Positions 48,975-56,246 of a stretch of DNA of 61,227 bases are shown one piece after another (position 1 is the first letter of the stretch; each line of letters starts with the position of its first letter). Below the pieces are notes generated by a model. The model had not been told where the DNA came from and ran no database searches. It saw only the letters and a program-made list of their open reading frames with translations. Source of the DNA: Pseudomonadota bacterium. Its GTDB lineage: Bacteria > Pseudomonadota > Gammaproteobacteria > Burkholderiales > Rhodocyclaceae. Where the stretch lies: assembly GCA_018241725.1 (NCBI GenBank), contig JAFEDI010000022.1:1-61227 (forward strand), in the 5' to 3' direction. A program made the translations under genes and the position numbers.

Positions 48975-49148
48975 TTAACCGAAAATACGAGCGAAGAGGA
49001 GGGCGAAGAACAACACGAGGCTCGCGCACCACATTTTCGCCGCGGTTACATCGTCGTCAGTTACCGACACGCGCTTCAACGCCGAAATAAGTACGAGGGT
49101 GCGAAACACTAACCAACCGAAAGAAATTACAATGAGAAACGTGAGCAT
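48975..49148 (-). CDS. small two-span membrane protein, 57 aa
   Basis: The frame reads MLTFLIVISFGWLVFRTLVL, a charged loop (KRVSVTDDDVTAAKM) and WCASLVLFFALLFARIF. It fills the gap between the MoxR gene and the next upstream gene. AAGGTG precedes the ATG. Two hydrophobic helices joined by a polar loop suggest an inner-membrane protein; function unknown. Confidence 0.6.
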   Translation of the reverse strand: MLTFLIVISFGWLVFRTLVLISALKRVSVTDDDVTAAKMWCASLVLFFALLFARIFG

Positions 49149-49167
49149 AGTACGTCACCTTCAACGT

Positions 49168-49413
49168 TTACGACTGCCACCAGCCGGTATCATACAGGGT
49201 TAAAGTATCTATGTCTACTACATACGTGTCATCGCCGTCCGTGATAGTAACCCAGTCCTCTTGGTGCCGCACTACGCGGTGCAAATCTTCTACGCAGTAC
49301 GGCCCCCCGGCATGAACCACCAGCGCACCGCTATGGATAATCGGCTTGCACTTACAACGGAGTACGCGGGCCTGTTCTGCCAGGCTTGAGTCTTGCGGGT
49401 CTACGATTTCCAT
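49168..49413 (-). CDS. hypothetical protein, 81 aa
   Basis: MEIVDPQDSSLAEQARVLRC is followed by a Cys pair (LRCKCKPIIHSG), HAGGPYCVEDLHRVV and a beta-rich ending YVVDIDTLTLYDTGWW. Three Cys and several His could bind a metal. Its start overlaps the stop of the upstream gene by one base. Confidence 0.65.
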   Translation of the reverse strand: MEIVDPQDSSLAEQARVLRCKCKPIIHSGALVVHAGGPYCVEDLHRVVRHQEDWVTITDGDDTYVVDIDTLTLYDTGWWQS

Positions 49414-49874
49414 TATCCTCGCTCCTTCTGTGGATAGCTGGCTGAAAATCGCCGCCCGTCGCTGTAATTTTCGTCATTTTCATCGACGTATTTATAAACG
49501 CTGTAATTTATTAACGTCTTTCCGTTCTCCCTAACGATCGAACATTTCGATCCTAGATATGGGTCAATCGTCCATCCAGCCTCCTGCCCATTTTCCCGCA
49601 AAACCGATGCCGCTTTTTCACGGTCGTAGATTTCGCTGTCAACAACCAACTGCCGACTTTCGGATACTTTTTTCATCCCAACAACATCAAGACATCTTGC
49701 TTCCGCTTCAACCTCAGTCATCGCCACTCCAGACAATATGTTTCCTAACTGCTCCGGGGTCATACGAATAACGAGAAATTCAGCCTTTGACGCATCATCC
49801 TTAACGGCGAGCCTGATATAGTCGTCTCCAGAGCTTGTCGCCCTTGAAAAAGTCACTTTCGCCTTGATGTTCAT
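49413..49874 (-). CDS. hypothetical protein, 153 aa
   Basis: The N-terminal half is beta-rich (MNIKAKVTFSRATSSGDDYI) with VIRMTPEQLGNILSGVAMTE, the C-terminal half charged and ending RRFSASYPQKERG. No recognised family. It overlaps the Lar-like gene by 4 bp. Confidence 0.6.
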   Translation of the reverse strand: MNIKAKVTFSRATSSGDDYIRLAVKDDASKAEFLVIRMTPEQLGNILSGVAMTEVEAEARCLDVVGMKKVSESRQLVVDSEIYDREKAASVLRENGQEAGWTIDPYLGSKCSIVRENGKTLINYSVYKYVDENDENYSDGRRFSASYPQKERG

Positions 49875-50140
49875 TTACTCTTCTCCTCGCGCATCGCAAC
49901 GAGCGCCGTCGCATAGGCGTTCCAGTAGGCAATTGCGTCCGCTTTCCGCGCTTTGTAGAAGTTCCCCGGGGGGCCCCCGCAATAGCCGTCATCCTCCTGC
50001 GGACCTATCGGCTGGTTGTTACTACACATTACGTTCCCTAGCTTGCGCGTCCACAGGCCGGCGTCCGATCCGCACACCGGACAGCGGGCGATGTATCGCT
50101 TCAACGGGTCGCGGGCTTTCTCGTATGTATCGTCGTTCAT
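49871..50140 (-). CDS. Lar-like restriction alleviation protein
   Basis: The 89-residue protein has RCPVCGSDAGLWTRK, then VMCSNN, DDGYCGGPPG and a C-terminal KADAIAYWNAYATALVA. Small proteins with paired Cys motifs followed by an A-I-x-x-W-N helix match the Lar family, which in the Rac prophage modulates host restriction. Here an anti-restriction role is an inference; a plain zinc-ribbon protein is the alternative. Confidence 0.6.
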   Translation of the reverse strand: MNDDTYEKARDPLKRYIARCPVCGSDAGLWTRKLGNVMCSNNQPIGPQEDDGYCGGPPGNFYKARKADAIAYWNAYATALVAMREEKSK

Positions 50141-50790
50141 TTCCCCTCCTCGTACCGAGTCAGTTCCTCTTCTCGGGCAATATATGCGCCGCCGCTGTGC
50201 GATACGCTGTACTTATTCCGTCGGTTAGCGGGGAGCACCCCGTCAACTATCCCAAGTTGCCCCCGGTACAACACCATATCCCCCTGTTTGAACTTGGTCG
50301 GGGCGTGCTCATTGAACCATGCGCGGAGTTCGCGGGCTTCGACTGCACGAGCGTCAGTAAGTACGCGGTACGCGATAATGTCGCGCGGGTCGTTATCGTC
50401 ATCCCAGTCGAGGGCGACGGCTTTCTTGGAAAAACGCGCTCCGTCTCGCAGGATAACTTCGACCTCCGTATCGAAGGGAACCGGACGTTCCCCGCCGCGC
50501 CAACGAGTGAACTCCGGCGGGATAGTGGGAAGCCCTTCGCGAGCGTCTAGGATTTCATTAATCAGGGATGTGAGTTCTTCGCGGTTCATTGTGATGTTCC
50601 TCGGGCCTGAGACGTGTTCGAGGTGGTGTAACTTGACGAAGCCATACACTGATCCGTTCGTAAAGTATGGCGTGTCAGTACCGTCATCCGCCAATAACTT
50701 CACCTGTGTGCCAAGGTCAAAACCCTCATCGTCCGTAGTTACACGGAACACGGTGTCTTTCGTATAACCTGCGGCTTCAAACGGAGTCAT
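50137..50790 (-). CDS. hypothetical protein with beta-barrel-like repeats, 217 aa
   Basis: Start at ATG 50790 (MTPFEAAGYTKDTVFRVTTD) after GGGGTAAGTG. Three segments look like small SH3-like barrels: DLGTQVKLLADDGTD, PFDTEVEVILRDGARFSKKA and FKQGDMVLYRGQLGIVDGV. Each pairs a G/D-x-x-V turn with a strand, a possible likeness to the MKLA core, but I cannot show homology. It overlaps the Lar-like gene by 4 bp. Confidence 0.6.
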   Translation of the reverse strand: MTPFEAAGYTKDTVFRVTTDDEGFDLGTQVKLLADDGTDTPYFTNGSVYGFVKLHHLEHVSGPRNITMNREELTSLINEILDAREGLPTIPPEFTRWRGGERPVPFDTEVEVILRDGARFSKKAVALDWDDDNDPRDIIAYRVLTDARAVEARELRAWFNEHAPTKFKQGDMVLYRGQLGIVDGVLPANRRNKYSVSHSGGAYIAREEELTRYEEGK

Positions 50791-50791
50791 A

Positions 50792-51079
50792 TCACTTACC
50801 CCACGAGATTTCGACGTACCTGGTGGTGTTATAACCACCGGAACGCAGGGAGTATCCGTTACGGCTTAGTTCAATCTGAACGCTCAGCCCGATACCAGAC
50901 GAGGACAGCATATCGGTAACGACTTGGCCTAGTTCGGCGTCATCATCGCGAATGCAGATACTCGTGCGAGTTTCTGCTACTGCGTCAATCCGGCGTTCGA
51001 TTTCGAGGATGGCGCGATCAATTAGCCGTTCCTCGCGGGAAATGAGTTTGGCTCGTGCTTCGGCTGCGGTTAACATATT
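50792..51079 (-). CDS. hypothetical protein, 95 aa
   Basis: ATG 51079 has GGGGGTAAAT before it. The product starts MLTAAEARAKLISREERLID, is helical for 40 residues and then beta-like with a Ser/Gly-rich stretch and GGYNTTRYVEISWGK. Similar proteins are frequent in phages, without known function. Confidence 0.65.
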   Translation of the reverse strand, partial: NMLTAAEARAKLISREERLIDRAILEIERRIDAVAETRTSICIRDDDAELGQVVTDMLSSSGIGLSVQIELSRNGYSLRSGGYNTTRYVEISWGK

Positions 51080-51136
51080 TACCCCCATTGACTCGCCATT
51101 GCTTCCGCTACACCCATATATGTCAGGCTGCGGAGT

Positions 51137-51640
51137 TTAGCACGGTCGGCGCTTGGGCCGAGTTTGTTCTGCCCGCTTGGCGTACCTCGCTTTGCGTATT
51201 ATATCCGTAGGCTTGAGGAGGGGCAAGCCTTTCAGCCACAGACACGTCGCTTTACTTGCGTCCTCGCCGAACCACCAAGGTTGGATAATCTGGTCCGGCT
51301 TACGAATGCGGGACGATATGCACCCGATAGGATTTTCCAGTGCGATGCGGGGTATAGGCGCAGTGAGGAGGAGCCGGACGAACTCTAACGCTTCCTCCGT
51401 TAACGCCGCCCTACCCGGTACACGCTTGTTCCAGTGCAAACCGCTACCGGCCAAGTATGTGCAAGGAGGGTGCGCAATCAGCATATCCCAACGGTCGTTA
51501 AGCAAGTCGCGTACATCCCCCTGATAATGCGGGCCGGGGGCTTCCGTAGGGAGTAGGTCGCACGATACAGCGTCATGCCCGCGGGCGATGAACGCATCGC
51601 GTACCCGACCGGAAAACTCGCACGCAACAAGAACTCGCAT
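51137..51640 (-). CDS. DNA cytosine methyltransferase-like protein
   Basis: The 167-residue protein has MRVLVACEFSGRVRDAFIAR (cofactor-binding opening), AVSCDLLP, DMLIAHPPCTYLAGSG with the motif IV Cys60, and IALENPIG (motif VI, Glu102). Cytosine-5 methyltransferases are usually longer because of a target-recognition domain, which is missing here; short forms like this are common in phages. It may modify phage DNA against restriction or act on another substrate. Confidence 0.7.
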   Translation of the reverse strand: MRVLVACEFSGRVRDAFIARGHDAVSCDLLPTEAPGPHYQGDVRDLLNDRWDMLIAHPPCTYLAGSGLHWNKRVPGRAALTEEALEFVRLLLTAPIPRIALENPIGCISSRIRKPDQIIQPWWFGEDASKATCLWLKGLPLLKPTDIIRKARYAKRAEQTRPKRRPC

Positions 51641-51673
51641 GGGTGTTACCTCCGCCTATAGGTTTCATCCATA

Positions 51674-51997
51674 TTAATCATCCCAGTTGTCGGCGTACCG
51701 CCATTCGCAGCCGGTGTCGTCGCCTATGCGGTTCTCGAACCCGTATTTAACTGCGGTAGCTCTGAACACCGGCAGCCCATAGTTAGGATATGTGTCAAAC
51801 TCTTCCAGCCCCTCTTCGAGGACGCGATTCCACGCTAGTACCTCATCGTGCCATAGGGAAGCACTGATGCCGCGCCGGCCAAGGGCCGCGGTAAACCCGT
51901 AGTCTACGGCGGCTTTTAGGCGGGAAAGCACATTCTCACGGGTGAACGGCTCGGGGGGAGCTAGGCCAAGTGACCGGGCAAATTCAGCGGTTTTCAT
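51674..51997 (-). CDS. hypothetical protein, 107 aa
   Basis: It begins MKTAEFARSLGLAPPEPF and contains RRGISASLWHDEVLAWNRVL, which is helical, then EEFDTYPNYGLPVFRATAVK and an acidic end. No family recognised. It lies 33 bp before the methyltransferase-like gene. Confidence 0.65.
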   Translation of the reverse strand: MKTAEFARSLGLAPPEPFTRENVLSRLKAAVDYGFTAALGRRGISASLWHDEVLAWNRVLEEGLEEFDTYPNYGLPVFRATAVKYGFENRIGDDTGCEWRYADNWDD

Positions 51998-51999
51998 TT

Positions 52000-52296
52000 T
52001 CAGTAATCCTCGTTAACTAACAGGACCATCAGGTTGTACTTGGACACGTCCACGAGGTGGGCAGTCCAGCCGGTGTACTCCGGGAACTCAAGCCGAGTCG
52101 GGTTCATGTCGTCCTCGGTTTCGCCGAGGGCTATAAGCGGCCAGTGTTCGTCGAATCCTGCTCGGCTGTAGTGTAGTATGTACGGCCATTTATCCTCAAG
52201 TTCAATCGAAAGGTACGCGATACGATCAGTCTTATCTATGACCGTTGCGCCTGCGGGAGATACCCCGATGGACCCTTGGGTTCGGACTCGCATCAT
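52000..52296 (-). CDS. hypothetical protein, 98 aa
   Basis: The start at 52296 (or ATG 52293) overlaps the stop of the repeat protein gene. The product has VRTQGSIGVSPAGATVI, LSIELEDKWPYILHYSRAGF and ends YNLMVLLVNEDY. It is mostly beta. Unknown function. Confidence 0.6.
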   Translation of the reverse strand: MMRVRTQGSIGVSPAGATVIDKTDRIAYLSIELEDKWPYILHYSRAGFDEHWPLIALGETEDDMNPTRLEFPEYTGWTAHLVDVSKYNLMVLLVNEDY

Positions 52297-52892
52297 TCCA
52301 CCTCAGCTTCTATGAACTCGCCCATAGGACCGAGCGAGTACCACGTATCCGGCTTGATTCCGTCCTTGCCGACCTGCGCAGTTTTTACGGCTACGACCGT
52401 ATATTCATCATACTGAGCCAGTACGAGGAACCCCCCGTTAGCGGCACGGGCGTAGGAGTTAGCCCCGAAAGCGGCTGCGATGGAGTTTTCGCCGGAGGCG
52501 GATGTTTTAGCCCGAGCGCCGGCCGTGAGTGCGTGGGCGCAGCTTCCGGCGGTGGTTGCGTGCGCATAGTCTCCGGCTGTAAGCGCGTGGGAGTAGCTTC
52601 CGGCGGTAGTTGCGTGCGCATCGTCTCCGGCCGTGAGCGCGTGGGCGAGTCGGCCGGCGGTAGTTGCGTGCGCATCGTCTCCAGCCGTGAGCGCGTGGGC
52701 GTAGTCCCCGGTAGCGGTTGTGTTGGAGAAGTTTCCAGCAGTAGTTGCGCGCGCATAGTATCCGGCTGTGAACGCGTCGGAGTAGTCCCCGGTAGTGGTT
52801 GCGTGGGAGCGGTCTCCAGCAGTAATTGCGCAGGAGAAGTCACCGGCTGTGAGTGCCGGCGAATAATCGTTGGTAGTAGTTACGTTGCCCAT
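52293..52892 (-). CDS. octapeptide-repeat protein 1 (DUF7666-like C-terminus), 199 aa
   Basis: Residues of about 5-130 are some 16 octapeptides of the form A-T-T-x-G-D-Y-A (for example ALTAGDYAHATTAGSCAHAL), expected to form a regular beta-solenoid. The C-terminal domain reads GANSYARAANGGFLVLAQYD, then AVKTAQVGKDGIKPDTWYS and EFIEAE, as in DUF7666-type phage proteins. It is the shortest of three paralogues (others at 53347 and 54348) and has no promoter of its own, lying 1 bp after the acidic gene. No function is established. Confidence 0.7.
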   Translation of the reverse strand: MGNVTTTNDYSPALTAGDFSCAITAGDRSHATTTGDYSDAFTAGYYARATTAGNFSNTTATGDYAHALTAGDDAHATTAGRLAHALTAGDDAHATTAGSYSHALTAGDYAHATTAGSCAHALTAGARAKTSASGENSIAAAFGANSYARAANGGFLVLAQYDEYTVVAVKTAQVGKDGIKPDTWYSLGPMGEFIEAEVE

Positions 52893-52893
52893 G

Positions 52894-53274
52894 TTAGCAC
52901 ACCTGAATGTAGAAGTTGCGACCGCGGAAAGTCAGTTCGGCGTAGTCGGCCTTTGCTTCCTCCGCAGCGGCTTCGTAGTTGATCGTTATGTGGCGGTACG
53001 GCCATTCGCCGGAGGTCAGATCTTTCGGCAATGCGTAACAGTCGTCGATAATTTCTTTGATGTAGTCCACGAAGTGGGACTCGGCGATGATGGGTTCGCC
53101 CTCATCCGCGTCAGAGTTGTACTGCCGGGCTTCGTGCAGGAACGCAGTGAGGTCTGTGAGTTCGGCGGATTCTTCCTCGGTCGGGGCGTCGAGGGCTTCG
53201 AGTTCTTCGATGCGGTCACGAATATCGCGGCCGTCGATGGCGTAGTCGTTCATCAGGCTGTCGGTAGTGTTCAT
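52894..53274 (-). CDS. hypothetical acidic protein, 126 aa
   Basis: This very acidic protein starts MNTTDSLMNDYAIDGRDIRD and has TEEESAELTDLTAFLHEARQ and ESHFVDYIKEIIDDCYALPK. The end, WPYRHITINYEAAAEEAKAD followed by an aromatic strand, is a pattern I recall in many phage and plasmid proteins of unknown role. It is the first gene after promoter 53305-53333. A DNA-mimic role would fit the charge but is speculative. Confidence 0.65.
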   Translation of the reverse strand: MNTTDSLMNDYAIDGRDIRDRIEELEALDAPTEEESAELTDLTAFLHEARQYNSDADEGEPIIAESHFVDYIKEIIDDCYALPKDLTSGEWPYRHITINYEAAAEEAKADYAELTFRGRNFYIQVC

Positions 53275-53304
53275 TGCTTAGTCCTCTGCGTTCGTTGTGG
53301 GTGT

Positions 53305-53333
53305 AGATTACTCAGCGGTTGCCGGTTTGTCAA
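53305..53333 (-). promoter_or_regulatory. sigma-70 promoter, copy 1 of 3
   Basis: On the minus strand TTGACA (53333-53328), a 17-bp spacer and TAATCT (53310-53305) lie about 30 bp before the start codon of the acidic gene. The surrounding stretch of about 70 bp is nearly identical in copies 2 and 3. Confidence 0.85.
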
Positions 53334-53346
53334 GGGGGGATGGCTA

Positions 53347-54276
53347 TCACTCAGCTTCGACGAACTCCCCCGTGGGGCTGAGTGCGTACCACGTATCCGG
53401 CTTGATTCCGTCGCGGCCGACTTGGGCGGTCTTAACGGCTACGACCGTATCTTCATCATACTGAGCCAGTACGATAAACCCGCCAGCAGCGGCACGGGCG
53501 TAGGAGTTAGCCCCTACGGCAACGGCGATGGAGTTTGCGCCGGTAGTAGCTGCGTGTGCATGGCCGCCGGTGGCGGTTGCGTGTGCGTGGTCTCCGGTGG
53601 TAGTTGCGTAAGTGAGTCGCCCGGTGGTAGCCGCGTGCGCGTGGTCTCCGGTGGTAGTTGCGTGAGCCCGTGGGCCGGCCGTGAGTGCGTGGGCGTGGTC
53701 TCCGGCGGTAGTTGCGTGTGCATGGCCGCCGGCGGTAGTTGCGCGGGCGTGGTCTCCGGTAGTGGCTGCGTGCGCGTAGCCACCGGTAGTAGCTGCGTGA
53801 GCCCGTTGACCGGTAGTAGTTGCGTGTGCGTCGTTTCCGGTAGTAGCTGCGTGTGCGCTATAGCCGGTGGTAGTTGCGTGCGCGTCGTTTCCGGTGGTAG
53901 TTGCGTGTGCGCTATAGCCGGCGGTGAGCGCGTGTGCGTCGTTTCCGGTGGTAGTTGCGCGAGCGCTATAGCCGGCGGTAGTTGCGCGGGCACCATAGCC
54001 GGCGGTGAGCGCGTGTGCGTCGTTTCCGGTGGTAGTTGCGTGTGCATGGCCGCCGGTGGTAGTTGCGTGTGCGTCGTTTCCGGCGGTAGTTGCGTGCGCA
54101 TAGTATCCGGCTGTGGACGCGCGGGAGTAGTCCCTGGTGGTGGTTGCGTGTGCGTCGTTTCCGGTGGTAGTTGCGTGTGCATGGCCGCCGGTGGTAGTTG
54201 CGTGTGCATGGCCGCCGGTGGTAGTTGCGTGGGCGTAGTCCCCAACGGTAGACACGAGATCATGCGACGTGTTCAT
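53347..54276 (-). CDS. octapeptide-repeat protein 2, 309 aa
   Basis: This is the longest paralogue, with about 29 octapeptides such as ATTTGNDAHATTTGGHAHAT. Within a repeat the first half varies (GDYAHA, GNDAHA, GYSAHA, GGHAHA) while A-T-T-x-G is fixed, which would place variable residues on one face of a solenoid. The C-terminal domain (GGFIVLAQYDEDTVVAVKTA, IKPDTWYALSPTGEFVEAE) matches the other two. It has its own sigma-70 promoter. Confidence 0.72.
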   Translation of the reverse strand: MNTSHDLVSTVGDYAHATTTGGHAHATTTGGHAHATTTGNDAHATTTRDYSRASTAGYYAHATTAGNDAHATTTGGHAHATTTGNDAHALTAGYGARATTAGYSARATTTGNDAHALTAGYSAHATTTGNDAHATTTGYSAHAATTGNDAHATTTGQRAHAATTGGYAHAATTGDHARATTAGGHAHATTAGDHAHALTAGPRAHATTTGDHAHAATTGRLTYATTTGDHAHATATGGHAHAATTGANSIAVAVGANSYARAAAGGFIVLAQYDEDTVVAVKTAQVGRDGIKPDTWYALSPTGEFVEAE

Positions 54277-54306
54277 GGCTTAGTCCTCTGTGTTCGTGAT
54301 GGGTGT

Positions 54307-54335
54307 AGATTACTTGGCGGTTGCCGGTTTGTCAA
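54307..54335 (-). promoter_or_regulatory. sigma-70 promoter, copy 2 of 3
   Basis: TTGACA (54335-54330), 17 bp and TAATCT (54312-54307) precede octapeptide-repeat gene 2. The spacer differs from copy 1 at two or three bases only. Confidence 0.85.
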
Positions 54336-54347
54336 GGGGGAGGGCTA

Positions 54348-55115
54348 TCACTCAGCTTCGACAAACTCGCCCGTAGGACTGAGTGTATACCACGTATCCG
54401 GCTTGATTCCGTCGCGGCCGACTTGGGCGGTCTTAACGGCTACGATGGCGGTTCCGTCGTACTGAGCCAGGGCGATGAACCCTCCGTTAGCGGCTTTTGC
54501 TACGGAGTTAGCCCCGAAAGCGGCTGCGATGGCGTTTTCGCCGGAGACGGATGCGCTGGAACGCAGGCCGGTAGTAGCCGCGTGGGCCAGTTGGCCGGCA
54601 GTAGTTGCGGGGGAGTAATCCCCGGTGGTAGCCGCGTGCGCGTAATCCCCGGTGGTAGTTGCGCAGGCGTAATCTCCGGTGGTAGCCGCGTTGGCGAAGT
54701 CACCGGCGGCAGTTGTATTGGCAAGGCTGCCGGTAGTAGCCGCGTGCGCGTAATCTCCGGTAGTAGCCGCGTGCGCGTAATCTCCGGTAGTAGCCGCGTG
54801 CGCGTAATCTCCGGTGGTAGTTGCGCGTGAGCTATAGCCGGCGGTAGTTGCGTGGGAGCTATAGCCGGAAGTAGTTGCGTGCGCGTAATCTCCGGTGGTA
54901 GTTGCGCGGGCGTAATCCCCGATGGTAGTTGCGCGGGCGTAATCTTCGGTGGTAGTTGCGCGGGAGCTATAGCCGGCGGTAGTTGCGTGGGAGCTATAGC
55001 CGGCGGTAGTTGCGTGGGAGCTATAGCCGGCAGTAGTTGCGGAGGCATCGTCGCCGGTGGTAGTTGTACGGGCGTAATCTTCGGTGGTAGACACGGGATC
55101 ATGCGACGTATTCAT
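54348..55115 (-). CDS. octapeptide-repeat protein 3, 255 aa
   Basis: About 23 octapeptides (for example ATTAGYSSHATTAGYSSHAT and TTGDYAHAATTGDYAHAATT) precede the common domain GGFIALAQYDGTAIVAVKTA and DTWYTLSPTGEFVEAE. Several adjacent repeats are identical at DNA level, showing recent expansion. The start region MNTSHDPVSTTEDYA matches paralogue 2. It is driven by promoter copy 3. Confidence 0.72.
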   Translation of the reverse strand: MNTSHDPVSTTEDYARTTTTGDDASATTAGYSSHATTAGYSSHATTAGYSSRATTTEDYARATTIGDYARATTTGDYAHATTSGYSSHATTAGYSSRATTTGDYAHAATTGDYAHAATTGDYAHAATTGSLANTTAAGDFANAATTGDYACATTTGDYAHAATTGDYSPATTAGQLAHAATTGLRSSASVSGENAIAAAFGANSVAKAANGGFIALAQYDGTAIVAVKTAQVGRDGIKPDTWYTLSPTGEFVEAE

Positions 55116-55145
55116 GGCTTAGTCCTCTGTGTTCGTTGTGGGTGT

Positions 55146-55174
55146 AGATTACTCGGCGGTTGCCGGTTTGTCAA
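55146..55174 (-). promoter_or_regulatory. sigma-70 promoter, copy 3 of 3
   Basis: TTGACA (55174-55169), 17 bp and TAATCT (55151-55146) stand before octapeptide-repeat gene 3. Upstream, 55175-55297 holds no gene that I can support. Confidence 0.85.
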
Positions 55175-55297
55175 GGGGGAGGGCCGTCTGAATGTCCACG
55201 AAGGAACGGTCATCGGCAGCGGCGTATCGCGAAGGATACCAAGTGGTGGGCTGGTCGCCGACAAAAAAGTACGGGACTCGGCCGCACCTCTGGTAAG

Positions 55298-55540
55298 TTA
55301 CGCAACTGCGAAGGTGGCCCGCTCAGTGCGTGTCGAGTAAGTGTACTTAATGCGGGAGCCGTCAGGGGCTTCGTACAGACCTGAGGTACATCGACCTTCT
55401 CGGTTAAACCGTTCGGATATGGTTTTCAACGGACCGAAAAGGAACCGTTCTCCGTCCGCGGATACGGCGTAGCCCCCATAGAACGTAATTCCGACCCATG
55501 TGCCGGATTGAAGCGTGTTTACAATGTCTGCGGCGGTCAT
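55298..55540 (-). CDS. hypothetical protein, 80 aa
   Basis: I choose ATG 55540 (MTAADIVNTLQSGTWVGITF), with GGAG upstream, because the longer frame would start inside the palindrome at 55560. The product continues GYAVSADGERFLFGPLKT and ends TYSTRTERATFAVA, mostly beta. Function unknown. Confidence 0.65.
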   Translation of the reverse strand: MTAADIVNTLQSGTWVGITFYGGYAVSADGERFLFGPLKTISERFNREGRCTSGLYEAPDGSRIKYTYSTRTERATFAVA

Positions 55541-55559
55541 GTCTGCGGCTCCGGTTTGA

Positions 55560-55583
55560 CCGACATGGGAATTCCCATGTCGG
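55560..55583 (-). promoter_or_regulatory. perfect 24-bp palindrome in leader
   Basis: CCGACATGGGAA and its exact complement TTCCCATGTCGG abut with no spacer. It lies between the leftward genes 55595-56020 and 55298-55540. As DNA it could be an operator. As RNA it would form a hairpin with a short loop that could protect or attenuate the mRNA. No T-run follows on the minus strand. Confidence 0.6.
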
Positions 55584-55594
55584 CCTTGATTCAA

Positions 55595-56020
55595 TCAGTT
55601 AGGGGCGAGACCCCTTTCGTAAATCCATCCCCGCCACACTTCTATCTCGCATTCCTTTAGGGCCTTCGCGGCGGCCGTCAGGGCTTGGCCGAGGGGGCGG
55701 GGTAGCCCGCGATCCCAGCAACCGGTGCCGTGCCCTTGCCGGGTGAACCACAGATCACGACCGGCTTCCCGCGGGCCGTAGCCGGGGTGTTCATAGGCGG
55801 CAGTGAGCAGGTCCGCGTGGGTCTGCTCGAACGCGGCACAGGTGGCGCGGATCGAGTGCAGGGCCTTGGCCGTGAGCCGGGCGGTTCCAAGACGGTTCAG
55901 CTTATCTTCGTCATCCGCCCCCGTGTCCCCGTTCGTGAAGAACAGGGCTTCGACGTACCCCTTAGTGAACTCGGGCAGCGCCTCAAAGCGGGCATCGGAA
56001 TTGAGCGTAAATTCGGGCAT
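55595..56020 (-). CDS. conserved phage protein of unknown function, 141 aa
   Basis: The order of elements, FTKGYVEALFFTNGDTG, an acidic D-D-E-D-K loop, then LWFTRQGHGTGCWDRGLPR and a C-terminal LTAAAKALKECEIEVW, matches a family common in phages of Proteobacteria. That family has no known function, but the W-x-T-R-x-G-H-G-x-G-x-W-D block is very conserved. It is the first gene of the leftward operon from promoter 56218-56246. Confidence 0.8.
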   Translation of the reverse strand: MPEFTLNSDARFEALPEFTKGYVEALFFTNGDTGADDEDKLNRLGTARLTAKALHSIRATCAAFEQTHADLLTAAYEHPGYGPREAGRDLWFTRQGHGTGCWDRGLPRPLGQALTAAAKALKECEIEVWRGWIYERGLAPN

Positions 56021-56063
56021 GTCTGCGTCTCCGGTAAGTTACGAATCTTGCGTTGCCGCTTCC

Positions 56064-56179
56064 GTATGTTACGAACCCTACTCTACACCTGCGTTGCCAA
56101 CTGCGCAACTCCCTCCGTATGTTACGATTCTTACTCTACACCTGCGTTGCCAACTGCGCAACCCCCTTTGTATGTTACG
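56064..56179. repeat. 53-bp tandem repeat in the leader of the leftward operon
   Basis: GTATGTTACG starts at 56064, 56117 and 56170, exactly 53 bp apart, and a related GTAAGTTACG is at 56034. Units 1 and 2 share CTCTACACCTGCGTTGCCAA followed by CTGCGCAAC. Read leftward, each unit carries GTTGC and GCAAC, able to form a small hairpin, and a GGAGGG tract. The array lies between promoter 56218-56246 and the first gene, so it is in the 5' untranslated RNA. Confidence 0.85.
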
Positions 56180-56217
56180 GTTTAGTAATGTACACCGGGG
56201 TCTAGTTGACGGGGTAG

Positions 56218-56246
56218 AGTATAGACGATGGGGACGGGGCGTACAA
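56218..56246 (-). promoter_or_regulatory. leftward sigma-70 promoter
   Basis: On the minus strand TTGTAC (56246-56241), a 17-bp spacer and TATACT (56223-56218) fit the sigma-70 consensus well. A GTACACTACGATTT box lies just upstream of the -35. It would drive the gene at 55595-56020 and genes beyond. Confidence 0.7.

Noticed and set aside
52870-54465. 531-codon open frame on the plus strand opposite the octapeptide-repeat genes (and similar ones at 52245-52982, 54321-54830, 54852-55340)
   Set aside because: It is the antisense shadow of a 24-bp repeat: a repeat open in one antisense frame stays open for its whole length. The product is a monotonous G-G-S-C-V pattern and runs through the promoters of the real genes.
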